Positions 1 through 12,400 of a stretch of DNA of 64,000 bases are shown here, piece by piece. Positions within the stretch are counted from its first letter, which is position 1. The number at the start of each line of letters is the position of its first letter. The notes under the pieces are model-generated. The model searched no databases and was not told where the DNA came from. It worked only from the letters and a program-made list of their open reading frames with translations. A program made the translations under genes and the position numbers. Origin of the DNA: Pycnopodia helianthoides (lineage: Eukaryota > Echinodermata > Asteroidea > Forcipulatida > Asteriidae); the NCBI GenBank assembly GCA_032158295.1, contig CM063245.1, positions 26,221,726 through 26,285,725 on the forward strand, read 5' to 3'.

Positions 1-890
1 CTGTACATGCAATTTACTACAGGGAAACTGCCCTGTGTAAAATGTTAATATGTGCGTCAAGTCATTACGTTCTTTTCTAAATGCGGTCATCAATGACCTT
101 GCAAATTGGGAAAGAGGTGGATGGAACCTTGCATTGTGTCGATGCAGTGCTCATAATCTCAACCACGGGTGCTTGCTACACCTGTGTGAACGTGGGTTGT
201 TAGCCTTACAGGTGTTACTATAAGTATAGCTTTGGGTTGGGAAGGCATCTTGATTGAGTGAAAATAAAAACATCACTGATGTTCTCATACTTAAATAATG
301 TCCAGATTCTATGTACAAATTTCCCGCAAAACCCTATGGTAACTCTTTGTAATGATTTCTTTTGAACTTCCTGTTTGAGCCAGAAGGAAAGGTCACATAG
401 GATCATGGATAAAAATAACAATGCCACAACTTCTTGATCCATGTTGATGCCGTGGCGACAAAACTTGTTTGTTGAATAAGTTAAAACTTTGGTTACAGTA
501 GCATGTATCCTTTATCCCAATGTGATAAACCAGTTATAAAAGAAGAACAAAATATCGCCTTTCTTTAACCTGTTGCCAGGGGGCGCTCTTACAAATAATG
601 ACATCAAATTTGTTTTCAAAAAGGATACACACCAATGATAATTTCAAACATAAACCACGTCCAAATTCTAAGACATATTGGCAGTAAAACTCTGAGATTA
701 TTTTTTATTTCAACCTCTGGTTTGGACCACAAGTAGCCTAAAGGTCAAAAAAAGGGTCATGACTGTACATGAAGTGTAACATTTGTATTGATTCACAACA
801 TGGTGCAAATATTTTAGGTTATGTAATGTGGTTCATGAGACATTAAATCTGTTAAGTATTGTTTGAAGCTTTGCATGGTGTGGACAAATT

Positions 891-1165
891 GGAAGAACTA
901 TAACTAAATAAATAATTAATAGTAAAATTGTGGGTAAAACCATGTGTAAATCTCTTTTGTGTGAGTGTTGGCTCTGAGAAGAGCTGGTTTTCGTTTCGAC
1001 GTTTTGAACAGTATACTCTGCTTGTCTTCAGGCGAGCAGAGTATACTGTTCGAAACGTCGAGACCAAACAGGCTTTACTCAGAGCCAACACTCACACAAA
1101 AGAGATTTACACATGGTTGTACCCGAAGGTTAACTATTAATTATTTATTTAGTTATAGTTCTTCC
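891..1165. repeat. Foldback element (near-perfect 275-bp palindrome)
   Basis: The two ends are inverted copies (ggaagaactataactaaat at the start, its complement at the end), and the arms pair nearly all the way to the middle, around the aacagtatactctgct motif near 1010-1050. This is typical of a foldback MITE. It has no coding capacity. Confidence 0.85.
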
Positions 1166-1888
1166 TACTAAATCTTTTGTTAAATTTAATGGAACTCGAT
1201 ACGTGATGAGGCCATGGTGACATAATTTTTGAAGGAGATTAGGTTATGTTATGAGCTACATTATGGTACAAAAATTTGTGTACAAAACGTAAAAACGAAA
1301 TGAACAAAAAATCTTGTTGAAAAGAAATATTTTAGGCTTATAGGGCCAAAGCCCCTAAATAATTAACAGGGTCTTGTATAGCATGCAAATCCACCACCAA
1401 ATCCAGCTAAAGCCACTAAAACAGTTAACATAGAGAAAATAAACAAAGTACAAATAGCATATTTTTGAGGTTTTTATTAAAGATAAAAAAAAATTCTTGA
1501 AAAATTGAATAAAATGTTTGATTGTTAAGCTTTGCTTAATACATGAAGTTAAAGGTGCCTTTAGAAATACGACAGCTCATCTTTTTCCTGCAGGTATCAC
1601 ATGATCCTATGAGCAGTGTGAGCGATGACCTGTGGTGTGATCCCTAATTACTCAATGACCTTTTTGCTTATTTGTGTAAGAATTTTACTAATTGTGTGTG
1701 TGATGTAAACTGGTTAGGACAATTTTGATTATTGTGCAACTTAAAAATCTGTATTTTTCGTTACTGATCATTGCATTGTATTTGTATACAGTTCTTTGTC
1801 AAGGCCATTTTGATTTCACCAGTGAGGGATAATGAAGTTTTGATCCATCTATCTATATATCTATCCGTCTATCTAAAAAGCAGTACAG

Positions 1889-2284
1889 TTAAAGGAACAT
1901 TACAGAATTGGTTTTTGCTAACAAAAAAAGTTGCTGGCAGTGTAAGCACTTTATGTAATCCACCATATACATAAACTGACAAACCTGTAGAAGTTTGAGA
2001 TCGATCAGCCATCTGGGTCATGAGAAAATAGTGAAAAGCCAATTACACATTTGCATGAAATCATATAGATTCAAAAAATGAATAAAAATGCTCACTGAGC
2101 GATAAACTCCAATTGAAAAATTAGTTTATTCATTTCTCATTAAATATGGCATTTCAGACAGAAATATTTAAAGGGATGTTTTCTACTATTATCATCATTA
2201 GACCGTGTAAGTTTTATGTAAAACTGTGATCAAAAAGTATATTTTACAAGTTTTTTTCTTACCAATTCTGTAATGTTTCTTTAA
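1889..2284 (+). mobile_element. MITE family A, copy 1
   Basis: A nonautonomous element of about 395 bp with termini TTAAAGGAACATTACAGAAT and its complement, flanked by TTAA. The body matches the copies at 21239, 28726, 48078 and 62063. TTAA ends point to a piggyBac-like transposase acting in trans (inference). Confidence 0.85.
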
Positions 2285-2689
2285 ATGGGTTATGTCCGAA
2301 TCAAGCTTTGGCTATGGCTCTGGTCATTATCAGCAGCGGCAATGTTGAAGAATATGACTCTTCATCAATCTAGCCACAGCCACTGCTGAAGCCGTTAGTT
2401 TGGTCATGGCGCTATATTGGTGTTGGAGTCACCAGGAGCAAGTTCGGGTGGCAACCATTTGTCAACCACTGGTCAATGTTCCATGGTTACCTATGCATTC
2501 AATACATCCTGGGTACCAGACGAAATCAACCAATGGTCGACTATAGTGCCTCACTCGAACTTGCTCCAGTTGGTTGCTTGACTGGGGACCATTGATATCT
2601 CGCCATGGAGAAGAGTGTACCAGTCAGGATAAATGTTGCTGTCAAAGATTTGAAGAGATTGGGCGAACTCAGTAGACGAAAAGTTACAA

Positions 2690-2890
2690 ACATCAAGTAC
2701 AAAACCACAAGGAAAACTGACTGGGTCAAATTTATATAACTGTGGGTTGAACAAAGACAAATTTACTAGAGCGGGATTTGAACCGTGACCTCTGGATAAC
2801 GTGCAGATGCTCTTCCATCTGGCCCTAATGTTGTCAGTCTCCCTATTTTGTAAATATTTTTGTTCGGCGGTGGGGGGGGGGGGAGGTACT
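2690..2890 (-). repeat. tRNA-derived repeat, degenerate copy
   Basis: On the minus strand this is a decayed version of the element at 4113-4316: box B-like GGTTCAAATCCCGCTCTAGT is recognisable, but the D-arm region is broken. The flanking text (gggttgaacaaagac, and cagtctccctattttgt) is shared too. Confidence 0.6.
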
Positions 2891-4112
2891 TAAAAGTAGC
2901 GAACCAAAGAACAAGTGTTGTTGATGTCGTTTTTATGGTGTTTCTTGTTGTTGAATGATGAGCAATTTGAGACTCCAGTTGGATTGTATAACCATCTTGT
3001 TAAACTACTCCCGAGACATTTTCAGCATACAGATGAATACAGTTGCCTCCAGTCAATTCCTCTTATAATGTCAAGCAGCTGTGATTTAATACACCCATTA
3101 AAATTGATAACTACACCACTGTGTGAAGCTTTCACCCAATTAAAATACTGACATTGTTAAAGGTACATGTAAATCATTAGGATAACATTAATGATACAAA
3201 CATCGGGTGGTTTAATTGCTGGGAGGGAGCATTCATGTATTAAAAAGGAGATTTCCGTGCGGAGAGAGGGAGGATGGATGACACAGTTGAGGAATGTTGG
3301 ATGTTGTTGGGACAGTGCCGTGCCTTGGCTATGGATCAGCAGTGGTAGACCCTGTTTGTTTGTGGTTTCATTTCATGGTGCTTTAGGAATAACTGCATAA
3401 TAGGGTTCAACTCTTTTTTTTTCTCTTTTTTCTTTTTTTCCCTCTTTTTTTTTTTGGGGGGGGGGGCGTATCCACGAGACTGCAGGGCTTGCACCTTAAA
3501 AATGTTACTGGACCAGAGCAAGACCGGAATCAAAATGAGTTGAACAAGCACTAAGAGAAGATCTATATCATTTGTTGCGCATAGAGGCTTCTGCATTATG
3601 CGCTATATAAATATCTTGTGTTATTATTATTATTATTATTTGTCTTTAACGGTATACTTCAACACTTAACAGAATTGAAAGATCAGACTCATAGTCAACA
3701 TTTTTTCACAAAGATATTGACGATGATGTAGCCTATTATTATTCATTGAAAAAACACAAGACCACCGGTCTTGTCCGGTCATGAGTTTACTGGCCTGACA
3801 TTAGAATAATTGGACATGGACGTGTGGTCCAGTGTTAATTTGCGAGCCCTCATATTTGTAATATGCTGAATACCAAAGAATCAGGATTTTGAAGATTAAG
3901 GCTGTCCAAAAATACCACTTTCATATTTAAATGTTGCTCTTTGTTGAATTTCTTTGAGGCCAAAGTGTCCATGGTCATAATTATCATGACCATGATGGAC
4001 CCCCTTGAAGTGTCATTAAAATAGATTTTCAAATGAAATATCCGTTCCGGTCAGAACCAAAGCTTTGAGAATGGTTAAATTTTCTCTGCTGATTTTTTTT
4101 AAATGTCAAGTA

Positions 4113-4316
4113 ATGAACCACAAGGGAAACTGACTGGGTAAATTTTAAATGGTTTGGGGTTGAACAAAGAAAAATTGACTAGAGTGGGATTTGAACCGAC
4201 GACCTCCGGAAATGTACCGGCGCTCTACCAACTGAGCTATCTAGCCCTATGTTGGCGGTCTCCCTATTATTTTGTCAATATCTTTGTTCGGGGGTGCCAG
4301 TCAGAAGCCATGCAAC
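4113..4316 (-). repeat. tRNA-derived repeat with A and B boxes
   Basis: On the minus strand about 4185-4251 folds like a tRNA: acceptor GGCTAGA/TCTAGTC, D arm AGCTCAGTTGGTAGAGC, T loop GGTTCAAATCC. The T stem has a C-C mismatch and position 33 of the anticodon loop is A, not T, so a working tRNA is unlikely. The same leader and tail sequences flank three other copies in the window, so I call it a repeat. Confidence 0.7.
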
Positions 4317-4465
4317 CGTTAATTGCCGTGTAGCCAGGGATCACACCCAAGTTTACGATACAACCTGGGAAGCGGCAGCGACGGGATCACCTTGAGGGGA
4401 TGCAACTTTTTTTAAGCAGAAATATGAATCCCAACTCTTAAAATTTTTGCTTCATAAAGTTTCTT

Positions 4466-4690
4466 TTAAAGGTAGTGTCATTGTTTGGTTTTTGTCAACT
4501 AATGCTAAGTTATAGGCAGAGATATCAAGAAAGATACAATATAAGTCACCTGTGGAACTACTCAGCTGAATAAAGTGTCTACTTATTGAGAAAACAGCGA
4601 AAAACTGTCAAGGTATTTTCATCAAAAATGTCAAATTTATCCACAAGAAGAGGTGACAGCAGGTACCATCCACATCTCTGTTCATATTGA
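4466..4690. repeat. Inverted repeat pair C, left arm
   Basis: The reverse complement of about 4500-4690 matches 5615-5800 along most of its length (shared landmarks: ggtaccagctgtcacctc type text, ttgctgttttctc, and tattcagctga). The two copies face each other about 0.9 kb apart, with a SINE between. Confidence 0.6.
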
Positions 4691-4856
4691 GGGCAGCATT
4701 CAAACCGACACCATGGACGCTTCCAAAAGTTGGCTGCAGGCGATCATGAAAATTTAAATTTTTCAAAATACTTTTATTGATTTCTAATCAATGGGGGCAT
4801 TTCTGACAAAATAGTTTCACAGGATGCTTATTACTGTTACCAAATCAACGAAGTGG

Positions 4857-5190
4857 CGTGTCGTGGCCGAGCAGTCTTAGGTTCACTGGAACCAAGCTCT
4901 GGTGTTGTCAGCAGCAGAGTGTGGGTTTGAATCCCGGTCAGACACTTGTGCCCTTGAGCAAGGCACTTAATCCATAATTGCTTTCATAAAAAATGGGAAG
5001 GTGGTGCATTGTGCTCTACCCATGCCAACATCCTTAAGAACTTTGAAGGGGTACCCTGTTTCAGACCCAGGAGTAGGTGGCACCGTGCCCCTGGTGGGTC
5101 TACAGCCCAATTCAGTAAAGTGTAGCCCTCACCTTGAAATGGCCGTCTGGCCTTGTGAGTTAGGCGATATCTCATTTAAAAAAAAAATTG
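4857..5190 (+). repeat. Leu/Ser-tRNA-like SINE, copy 1
   Basis: It begins with gtcgtggccgagcagtctta (box A) and has gggtttgaatcccggtc (box B), then acacttgtgcccttgagcaa. The same series occurs at 58641 and 61303. This is typical of an echinoderm-type tRNA-derived SINE. Confidence 0.7.
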
Positions 5191-5386
5191 TTTTTAAATC
5201 TTTATAACAAGTAGGCGTTCAGATAAGAATTGCAAAATTTCTCTTCAGAGTCATTACCAAAGTATTACCCTACCTTTAAAGTTAGTGTAGATGATGCAAA
5301 ACACAACACTTAGAATCCGCTCCCAAAAGTTTGATGAATAAACTCTTCAGCAATTTTCACTTTCCATGGTTGTATTAAACTAACCT

Positions 5387-5605
5387 TTAAAGGCAGGGTC
5401 ATGGATTGATAAATACTTCAAAAATTAATGACCATAAAAGCTTACTTGGTGAGAAGCACTGCAGCTGTTGGTATAAAACTATTTTGAGAGGAATTCCCTT
5501 CAAAGTAATATGGTTTGGATAAACTTTCACCCCAAAACATTTGAATCTGAGAAACATTCATGATGAATCGTTTCTCAGATTTCTGAGGTTTGGTGTCCGT
5601 TTGTG
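5387..5605 (-). mobile_element. MITE family B, truncated copy
   Basis: It starts tttaaaggcagggtcatgg and shares cttacttggtgagaagcac and tgagaaacattcatgatga type text with the fuller minus-strand copies at 42861 and 53773. The distal end is missing and runs into repeat C. Confidence 0.6.
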
Positions 5606-5614
5606 AAAGCTGCA

Positions 5615-5800
5615 GCCAGAAATGTGGTTGGTACCAGCTGTCACCTCGCTAGACAAGGTGGACTCGACATACTTGTGAAAATACAGTGACAGTTTTTTGC
5701 TGTTTTCTCGGCAAATAGACACTGTATTCAGCTGAAACTTTCACATGTGACTTTCATTGTTTCGTCTTTATAATTTTGCCTGTAAATCAGCATAACGCTG
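5615..5800. repeat. Inverted repeat pair C, right arm
   Basis: Inverted partner of 4466-4690. It has no coding capacity. Confidence 0.6.
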
Positions 5801-6039
5801 ACATAAAACACACTCTACGGATTTGTGGAAGAACAAAGTTAAATGTGCTATTGAAGTAAATAACTCTACATTATATCTACTCTAGAATGTGGGGGTCATG
5901 GGTTCAAATCCTACCCGAGTAGGGTGTGGATTTTTGTCCATAGGACTCGAACAGACTAAAGATACATTGGTGTAAAGGTGAAAAACAAAATGATAAATTC
6001 TTTATCCCTACCTAATGCAATTATTCCATTCAAACTAAG

Positions 6040-6285
6040 TTACAAAATTGGGGATCAGGTTGGCTCAGTGGTTTCTTTCTCTGTCGTTCACCTCTGTGGA
6101 CCCTGGTTCGAATCCCACCACAGACCGGAGCTTACATGTAGATTGAGTTTTCAGTCCCTACCTGATCGCGTTTAGGGTTTTCCTCCCATCATTTCTTCTA
6201 GTTTCCTATTCATTCTGTTATTGGCGGTTGTGCTGTTGGATGTTTAATGAAATAAATAAGTAGAAATAAATAAATTAACACTACC
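6040..6285 (+). repeat. tRNA-derived SINE abutting exon 1
   Basis: It carries ttggctcagtggtttcttt (box A-like) and ggttcgaatcccaccacag (box B), then ttttcagtccctacctgat, and a tail with aaataaataagtagaaat. The same family is at 9476-9850. It ends about 20 bp before the exon 1 acceptor. Confidence 0.75.
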
Positions 6286-6305
6286 TTGTTTGTTGTCTTC
6301 CCCAG

Positions 6306-6480
6306 GTCTACGCATCTTAGTAATGCTTCTTCTAGACACTCTACCAATGCTGGGTAATGTGCTCATGCTGTGTTTCTTTGTCTTCTTCATCTTCGGGATT
6401 ATCGGGGTTCAACTATGGAAAGGTCTTCTACGAAACAGATGTTTTCTGGACCTTCCTGACAATGTATCAGTCGGAGCAGG
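6306..6480 (+). CDS. Cav3: Cav3 exon 1 of window: end of I S4-S5 linker and I S5
   Basis: The acceptor is cttcccccag-like (cttccccag before 6306) and the donor is GTAAGC at 6481. The exon starts with two bases finishing a split codon and ends with two bases (GG). It encodes LRILV then the S5 helix with [18 protein letters not shown] and [17 protein letters not shown], which match T-type domain I S5 closely. RNRCF begins the extracellular turret, and its Cys is expected in a disulfide. A tRNA-derived SINE ends only about 20-30 bp upstream of the acceptor, so the branch point may lie in the SINE tail. The exons for I S1-S4 must be further 5'. Confidence 0.93.
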
Positions 6481-9400
6481 GTAAGCGGAAGATTGAGGAT
6501 TGTCTGACTTATTGTTTCTTAAGTGTCGCTCCACATCTTGATTTGCAACCAACGTTTTTTAACATCAACTTTTAATATTACTCCTGACCCTCTTCTGTTC
6601 TTCTGTTTTATAACAACTATTTCTTCTATTTTTGTCCAAATTTTCTACCATTACTTCCTTTTTGGTATATTTTTACTACTGTATTTTCTGGATTTTGCTG
6701 ATGAAAACTTTTGTTTTACTGTTGTTTTTTTCTTCATAGTTTTCTTTTAGTATGTGAAAACATAATTAGCTGTTGCAAACTGCTTACCCCCAACAAAATT
6801 TGTTTAGCGTCCCCGCCCGCTTCCTTTTGAGAGGCTGCCTCCTTTTTTTTTAAGGATCAATTTTTACGATCTTTGACAACAAAAATCGATTCTAAATTAC
6901 ATTAACATCGTATTTTTGAGTATAGCACATAGAAAAAACACACAGAAAAAAAGCTGACAACCATTTTAAAAAATAGCCCAGCCTTTTGTCTTGAAAAATG
7001 TGTCGGGCAGCCATTAAAAAAAAAAAAAAGGGCCTGCCTCCTCCTCTTTTAAAAAAGGCAGGACACTAAACATGTTTTTTTGCCCGATGGTATAAATATC
7101 TTTGTAATATGATGAACGTGTAAGCGCAATGCCTTGAACGCACACTATCTAGTATAACACACGGATAAACCGACTCCCAAAATGGTGCAATCTAAGACTT
7201 ACTGTGGTGATGGTGTCAAGTGAATTGGGTCAATACATTTTTAAGTTTTGGATCATTGCATGGAAATTGATTTAAATGAAGGTCTGTAAAGACAAGAGGT
7301 TCTTCCCTCGGAAGAAGCCGTCCTGTGCAAATAAAACTGTGAATAAGAAAATGATATTAAAAAGGTGCAAACCACACAAAGCCAACACTGTCTAGACTAC
7401 TGGGTAAAAAAAAAGCAAACAGAACAGAAGCTCATTTTTCACACTTCACCCCCGGTGTCTGTTTCTAGGTATGATGTCAAAGACTTCTACACATTGACAG
7501 ACCTGTACGAGGACCATGTCTGTACTCTCCCAAATGACGCGGGAGACCTACATTGTAACTCCGACTTCAAAGAAAAGTTTAGGATAGGAGAGCAACAATG
7601 CAACACATCCGCCATTTCATTTATGAACAATTCCTACGATAGCAACTCGTCCGACTGCATTAATTGGAACCAGTACTATACAGTGTGTCAAATAAGTGAG
7701 AACAATCCGTTTCTGGGGGCCATCTCTTTTGATAATATACTTTACGCTTCGGTTGCGATATTCCAGGTGGGTGCATATTTACTGAACCTTTACACAAATA
7801 AAGATCTATTTGTTCTTAATTAGAATTTTCCTGCCGACAATGATTTAAAGGGAAGGTACAACTAATAGTGTGTTTATTCAGGATCTGCAATCGAACCAAA
7901 ATTTGCTTAGCGTCGATCGTTTTGCAGTTACCAGCAAAAAAAGTGGTATGTAATGTACACCATTTGTGACTGGTTCCCTGAAAGGCAAAGTATACCTTTG
8001 GTTGTTGAGACTGTTCAATTGTATTCTAACCTGTGAAAATTTTATTTCAAAAGGTGGTAGCGTTTTTGAGATATTGCTGCATATGTGGAGCGGTTATGTC
8101 TACTCAGGAAGAATAATCCCTAATTGGAATACACAATCTGAGAAAGTTTCATGCAGAAACATTTCTTAGATTGAATCGTTTTTGAATCCCTTTTCTCTAA
8201 AACCACATTCCTTTGCAGGGAATCGTTTCTCAAAATGATATACATTATCAACAGCTGCAGTGCTTCTTACCAAGCAAGCTTAGATGGCCATTAAACTTTG
8301 GAGTAATTACCAAAGGTATACTCTCCCTTTAAGTTATGCTTGGCAAACAAAATATTTTGCTTAGCCGAAAATTGTTGCTATAGCTACAAGTGACATGTGA
8401 TGGATATTGATTGTGAATGGAATGTTTGTCATTATTTTCCGTAACAAATGATGATTCATTTTGATGACTCATTCTTTGGTTAATTTGAATTTTTGACAAT
8501 ATTGGAATGAAAAACAGTTTTTTAACAAAATTTAAAACAAGAATGTTGTACCTTCCCTTAAGCATTGTCATAAATGGAACACAGACGCCATTTTTTCTGG
8601 AATAATGCTTTGGTTTACAGCAGAACAGCTTAACGGACTTTGACTGAAGGACAAGCTAGGCTCTTTGAAGAAGACTGTTGACAACTGAGACATATCTCTT
8701 TTTCTCAGTAGGCTGTCAGTGTTGTGGATAAATAGGTCTAACCCTGGTCTAGGTTTTAGCATCCGTCTTGGTCTCAGACATTTGAAGTCTTAACCTTTTA
8801 CAAGTTTTGGAACTTCAAGTCTTTTACTAGGTCCCAGATTGTATCTGAATCAAGCGACTTTTGCTGTGGCTAAGGCTATTGTTGCTGGCTTCAGTGCAAC
8901 GTTGAAGAACAAGCCTTTTCAGCGATTAGCCATAGCCACTTCTGAAGACAACAATTCAGATATCGATCTGAGACTGTTCAAGTCTCATACCTTTATCTTT
9001 TGTTATCGGTCTTAACATTTTAACTAAGGATGAGTTTGGACGACGACAATTCTTCTTTAGTTGCCACTTCTCAAACCTACAGTTAGTCTAATACATCCAA
9101 GTGCTAGATACACCCTGGCACAATCACCTTAGCCTAGAGGTCAAGGGCCATTTCTTGAGACACTTCTTAACTTCAAAGTGGTTTCCTCAAAGATGTACAT
9201 GTGCATTGTCTGTATTGTTACCTGAGGTAAGCTGAGGTATATAAGGAATCAATATTAAAAACCTGAGTCTTATATAGTGCATGTGTCTACCAATAAGATA
9301 CTCAAGGCACTTGAACAAAGAGAAACATTTAAGATAGGTTTTTGAAATTTTCCTGGGATTTTCTTGGGAAAGTTTTCTAGTGGTGAAAGGTGCTTTTGTA

Positions 9401-12400
9401 TGAGTCATGGTCCTCCCTCCCTAGTTAGATACGGCGAATATGCAAGAATGATTCATAACAGCTGAGGTAGTTATAATTACAAGAGAGTGATAAGGCTGGA
9501 TCAGTGGTTTCTTCCCCTGCCTTTCACTTCAGTGGACTCGGGTTCGAATTCCACCTTAGACCTGGAGCCTTGCGTGTGGATTGGGTTTTCAGTCCCTATC
9601 TAAAACTGAACATTTTTTTTCTCAGCTGAGTAGTTATAATTACAAGAGAGTGATAAGGCTGGATCAGTGGTTTCTTCCCCTGCCTTTCACCTCAGTGGAC
9701 TTGGGTTCGAATTCCACCTTAGACCTGGAGCCTTGCGTGTGAATTGGGTTTTCAGTCCCTATCTAAAACTGAACATTTTTTTCTTGTTTGCTATTTATAC
9801 TAATATTGGCGCTAATTGGATGTGTAATAGAATAAATAATTTAAAGACGAACCTCTTTTGAAGGTTCATCCAAGCATGACCCTTAGCTATGAGAAATAAG
9901 TGTTGATGAAACGCCTTCCACTCGCTTGGACATATTGGCCTTGACTCTATTACGACCCTCGCGTCCGAGTAATCGAGCCAATCACAGACAAAGCTGGTCC
10001 CCTGGAGAGGAGGACCGTTGAACCTCAATGACTAAAGAAGAAGCCTGCGTTGTCAACGGGCACTGTGATGGGAATCAATTACGACATGGTTGAGTGGTCG
10101 GAAACTGTGACCACATCTGTGAAAACATCTGTGGTGTTACGGTCCATTTAATCAGAACATTTATGACAATCTAAACATGGAAGTTGTCTGTCAGACTTCT
10201 CATTTGCATTTCATCTTTTATCGTACATGGGAAAAGGGTAGTATTAGTTTTGAAATGCAAAAAATGCTTGTTGAAAAGAAAAAACCTTTTAACCGTGCAT
10301 AACCAACTCAAAAGCTATTGTCTTAATTTCACTATATATATGAAAATAAGATGAAAGAGCTTGTAAAAAGAGAAAGGAAAAAACAATAGAAAAATTACTT
10401 GCACTTTCAGTATTATACAGTAGCATTCAATCAAACAATATGATTTCAATAAATGCAAGTAAGCCTGGCTGTATAACTGTACACAAAATTGTTTGGTGGC
10501 GACTGAAAAAAAAATGGTCTGTGACTTGGAATATTGGATACGAAGGTTCCATTAAATTCTATTGATCCCCTCGACTGCCAGACACTGCAAATTCCCATTT
10601 AATGGAAATGACATTTACCACACTCATCGACAGACTGGAACATTCAAACTGACGGAGTTTTTCAAAAACTGACTCTCGAGACATGACAAGTTCTTGAAAG
10701 CATTTACAGAAAACAGACAAGAACAGGCTTTAAGTTCACAGATCTGGGCCCAATTTCATGGCTCTGCTTACCGTAAGCAAAGAATCTGCGCTTACGGAGG
10801 CAGGGAATTCCGCGCTTACATCAAGCGTATTTCACGGGTTAGCAGGGAATTTTGGGCTTGTGCCCACGCGTACTCCACATTACTAGGCATTCTTCGCTTA
10901 CACAGCTAGCGCAGAATTCGGGGACTTGCACAGCAAGTGGAGAACGGTGATCGGAAGCGCGGAACTCGGCAGTAAGCAGAGCCATTAAAGGTACGAGTTG
11001 GTCTACAAATAGCGTTTGTAACCGTTTGTTATTAAATGCATATGGTTAGAAAGATGTTTTAAAAGTAGAATACAATGATCCACACAAATATGCCTCGAAA
11101 TTGCGTGGGTTTCCTTGAACTTTGAGAACTAACATGGTCGGCCATTTTGTGGAGTCAAAAGTTTGACTCCATAAAATGGCCGACCATGTTAGTTCACGAT
11201 GTAAAAGGAAAACCATGCAATTTCGAGGCATATTTGTGTGGATCATTGTATTCTACTTTTAACACATCTTTCTAACCGTATGCATTTTATAACAAATGGT
11301 TCACAAATGCTTTTTATAGACCAACACGGCCGATTCAAGGCAGCATGTACCTTTAAATCGGGCCCTGCTGTTCTGAAAATACTGCTTAATGAATTGATCT
11401 GCCAAGCAAAAATCAGTGTGGGACCAGATATATGCAATCACATGGCATCTTGTCAGGTAAAAGCAAAAAGCTTTGTGTTAAGCAGATTGGTGTGCATAAG
11501 CAGATCTATGAAATTGGGCCCGCCACAAAAAAATGTTCTTTTCAGTGACTTCATATTTTTGCATCTCTAGGAGTATTATTAATCATTATTTTCATTTTCA
11601 ATGATTTATATTCTGCATTTCAGCAAATTCTTTTGTTTCAGTACTTGTGCTCCCTTTTCCAAGAAGATCCACATTTTCCAAAATGCCCGACCTAGATTGT
11701 CTGCCTATTACATGTGTTTTTAGTTCAGCTGTGTCTTCCATGCTCATGCGCCTTTTGGTTGCCTACTGAAAAATACACTGTTGTTGTTGAGAATAACACG
11801 GTTTGTTTTTCCAAACGTGCAATTTAGCCTTGTCAAAGTGGCTCAGGGGATATGCTCGCTAAGAACGGCCAAAAATACTTGAGGGAGAGTTGTCATTTTA
11901 AACATTGCGCTCAGTCTGACTCATTTAAATTTTTCAAGGAAAGACCCGGGCTGAAATATATATGTATATTGCCTCTGAAAAGGTCCGGTTTGGATCGAAA
12001 GCTAAGGCCACTTCCCTGACTAGTTTTATAAAACTAGTTGGGGAGATGGCCTTAGCTTTTGATTTAGACCGGACCTTCGTCAGAGGCATAAAACAAGCAC
12101 AAACAAAATCATATCCATTTCTTGCGAAAAAGAGGAGCAAAAAATTATGGGACGGTGTCCAGAAAAAAAAGCGGGAAAACTTTAGCCAATCAGAGTTATT
12201 AATTTACAAACAATCAGAGTAAACTAGTGAGGACATAAAGATGGTCAAAGTTTCCAGTCAGTTTTTTTTTTTTTTTTTAAGTTTCCAGAGAAACAACATT
12301 CCGGGTAGAATCAGGTAGTTTATTCCAGGGAAAAAATCTGAGCTTAAACAACAACTTGTGCCCTTTTTGAAATTAAAGTATTTTGGATATTCTGATATAA

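Larger units (their letters stand above)
1..6305 (+). other. Intron or upstream part of the Cav3 gene; no exon seen
   Basis: Exon 1 begins inside a codon, so this stretch must be intron just upstream of 6306. I found no I S1-S4 exon (no arginine ladder or AINRVPS-like segment). It holds a foldback element (891-1165), a TTAA MITE (1889-2284), tRNA-like repeats on the minus strand, SINEs and part of a family-B MITE (5387-5605). Confidence 0.7.

Noticed and set aside
1594..1647. A possible short exon after ttcctgcag
   Set aside because: The open stretch is about 17 codons, has no similarity to I S1-S4 and ends in a stop without a usable donor.
3336..3596. A minus-strand open frame of 86 codons
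   Set aside because: It is made of a poly-purine run and a repeat tail (gcgctatataaat with tta repeats), not a gene.
4185..4251. A tRNA gene on the minus strand
   Set aside because: The cloverleaf is recognisable, but the T stem has a mismatch, position 33 is not T, and the same sequence with the same non-tRNA flanks is repeated elsewhere, so it is a repeat.
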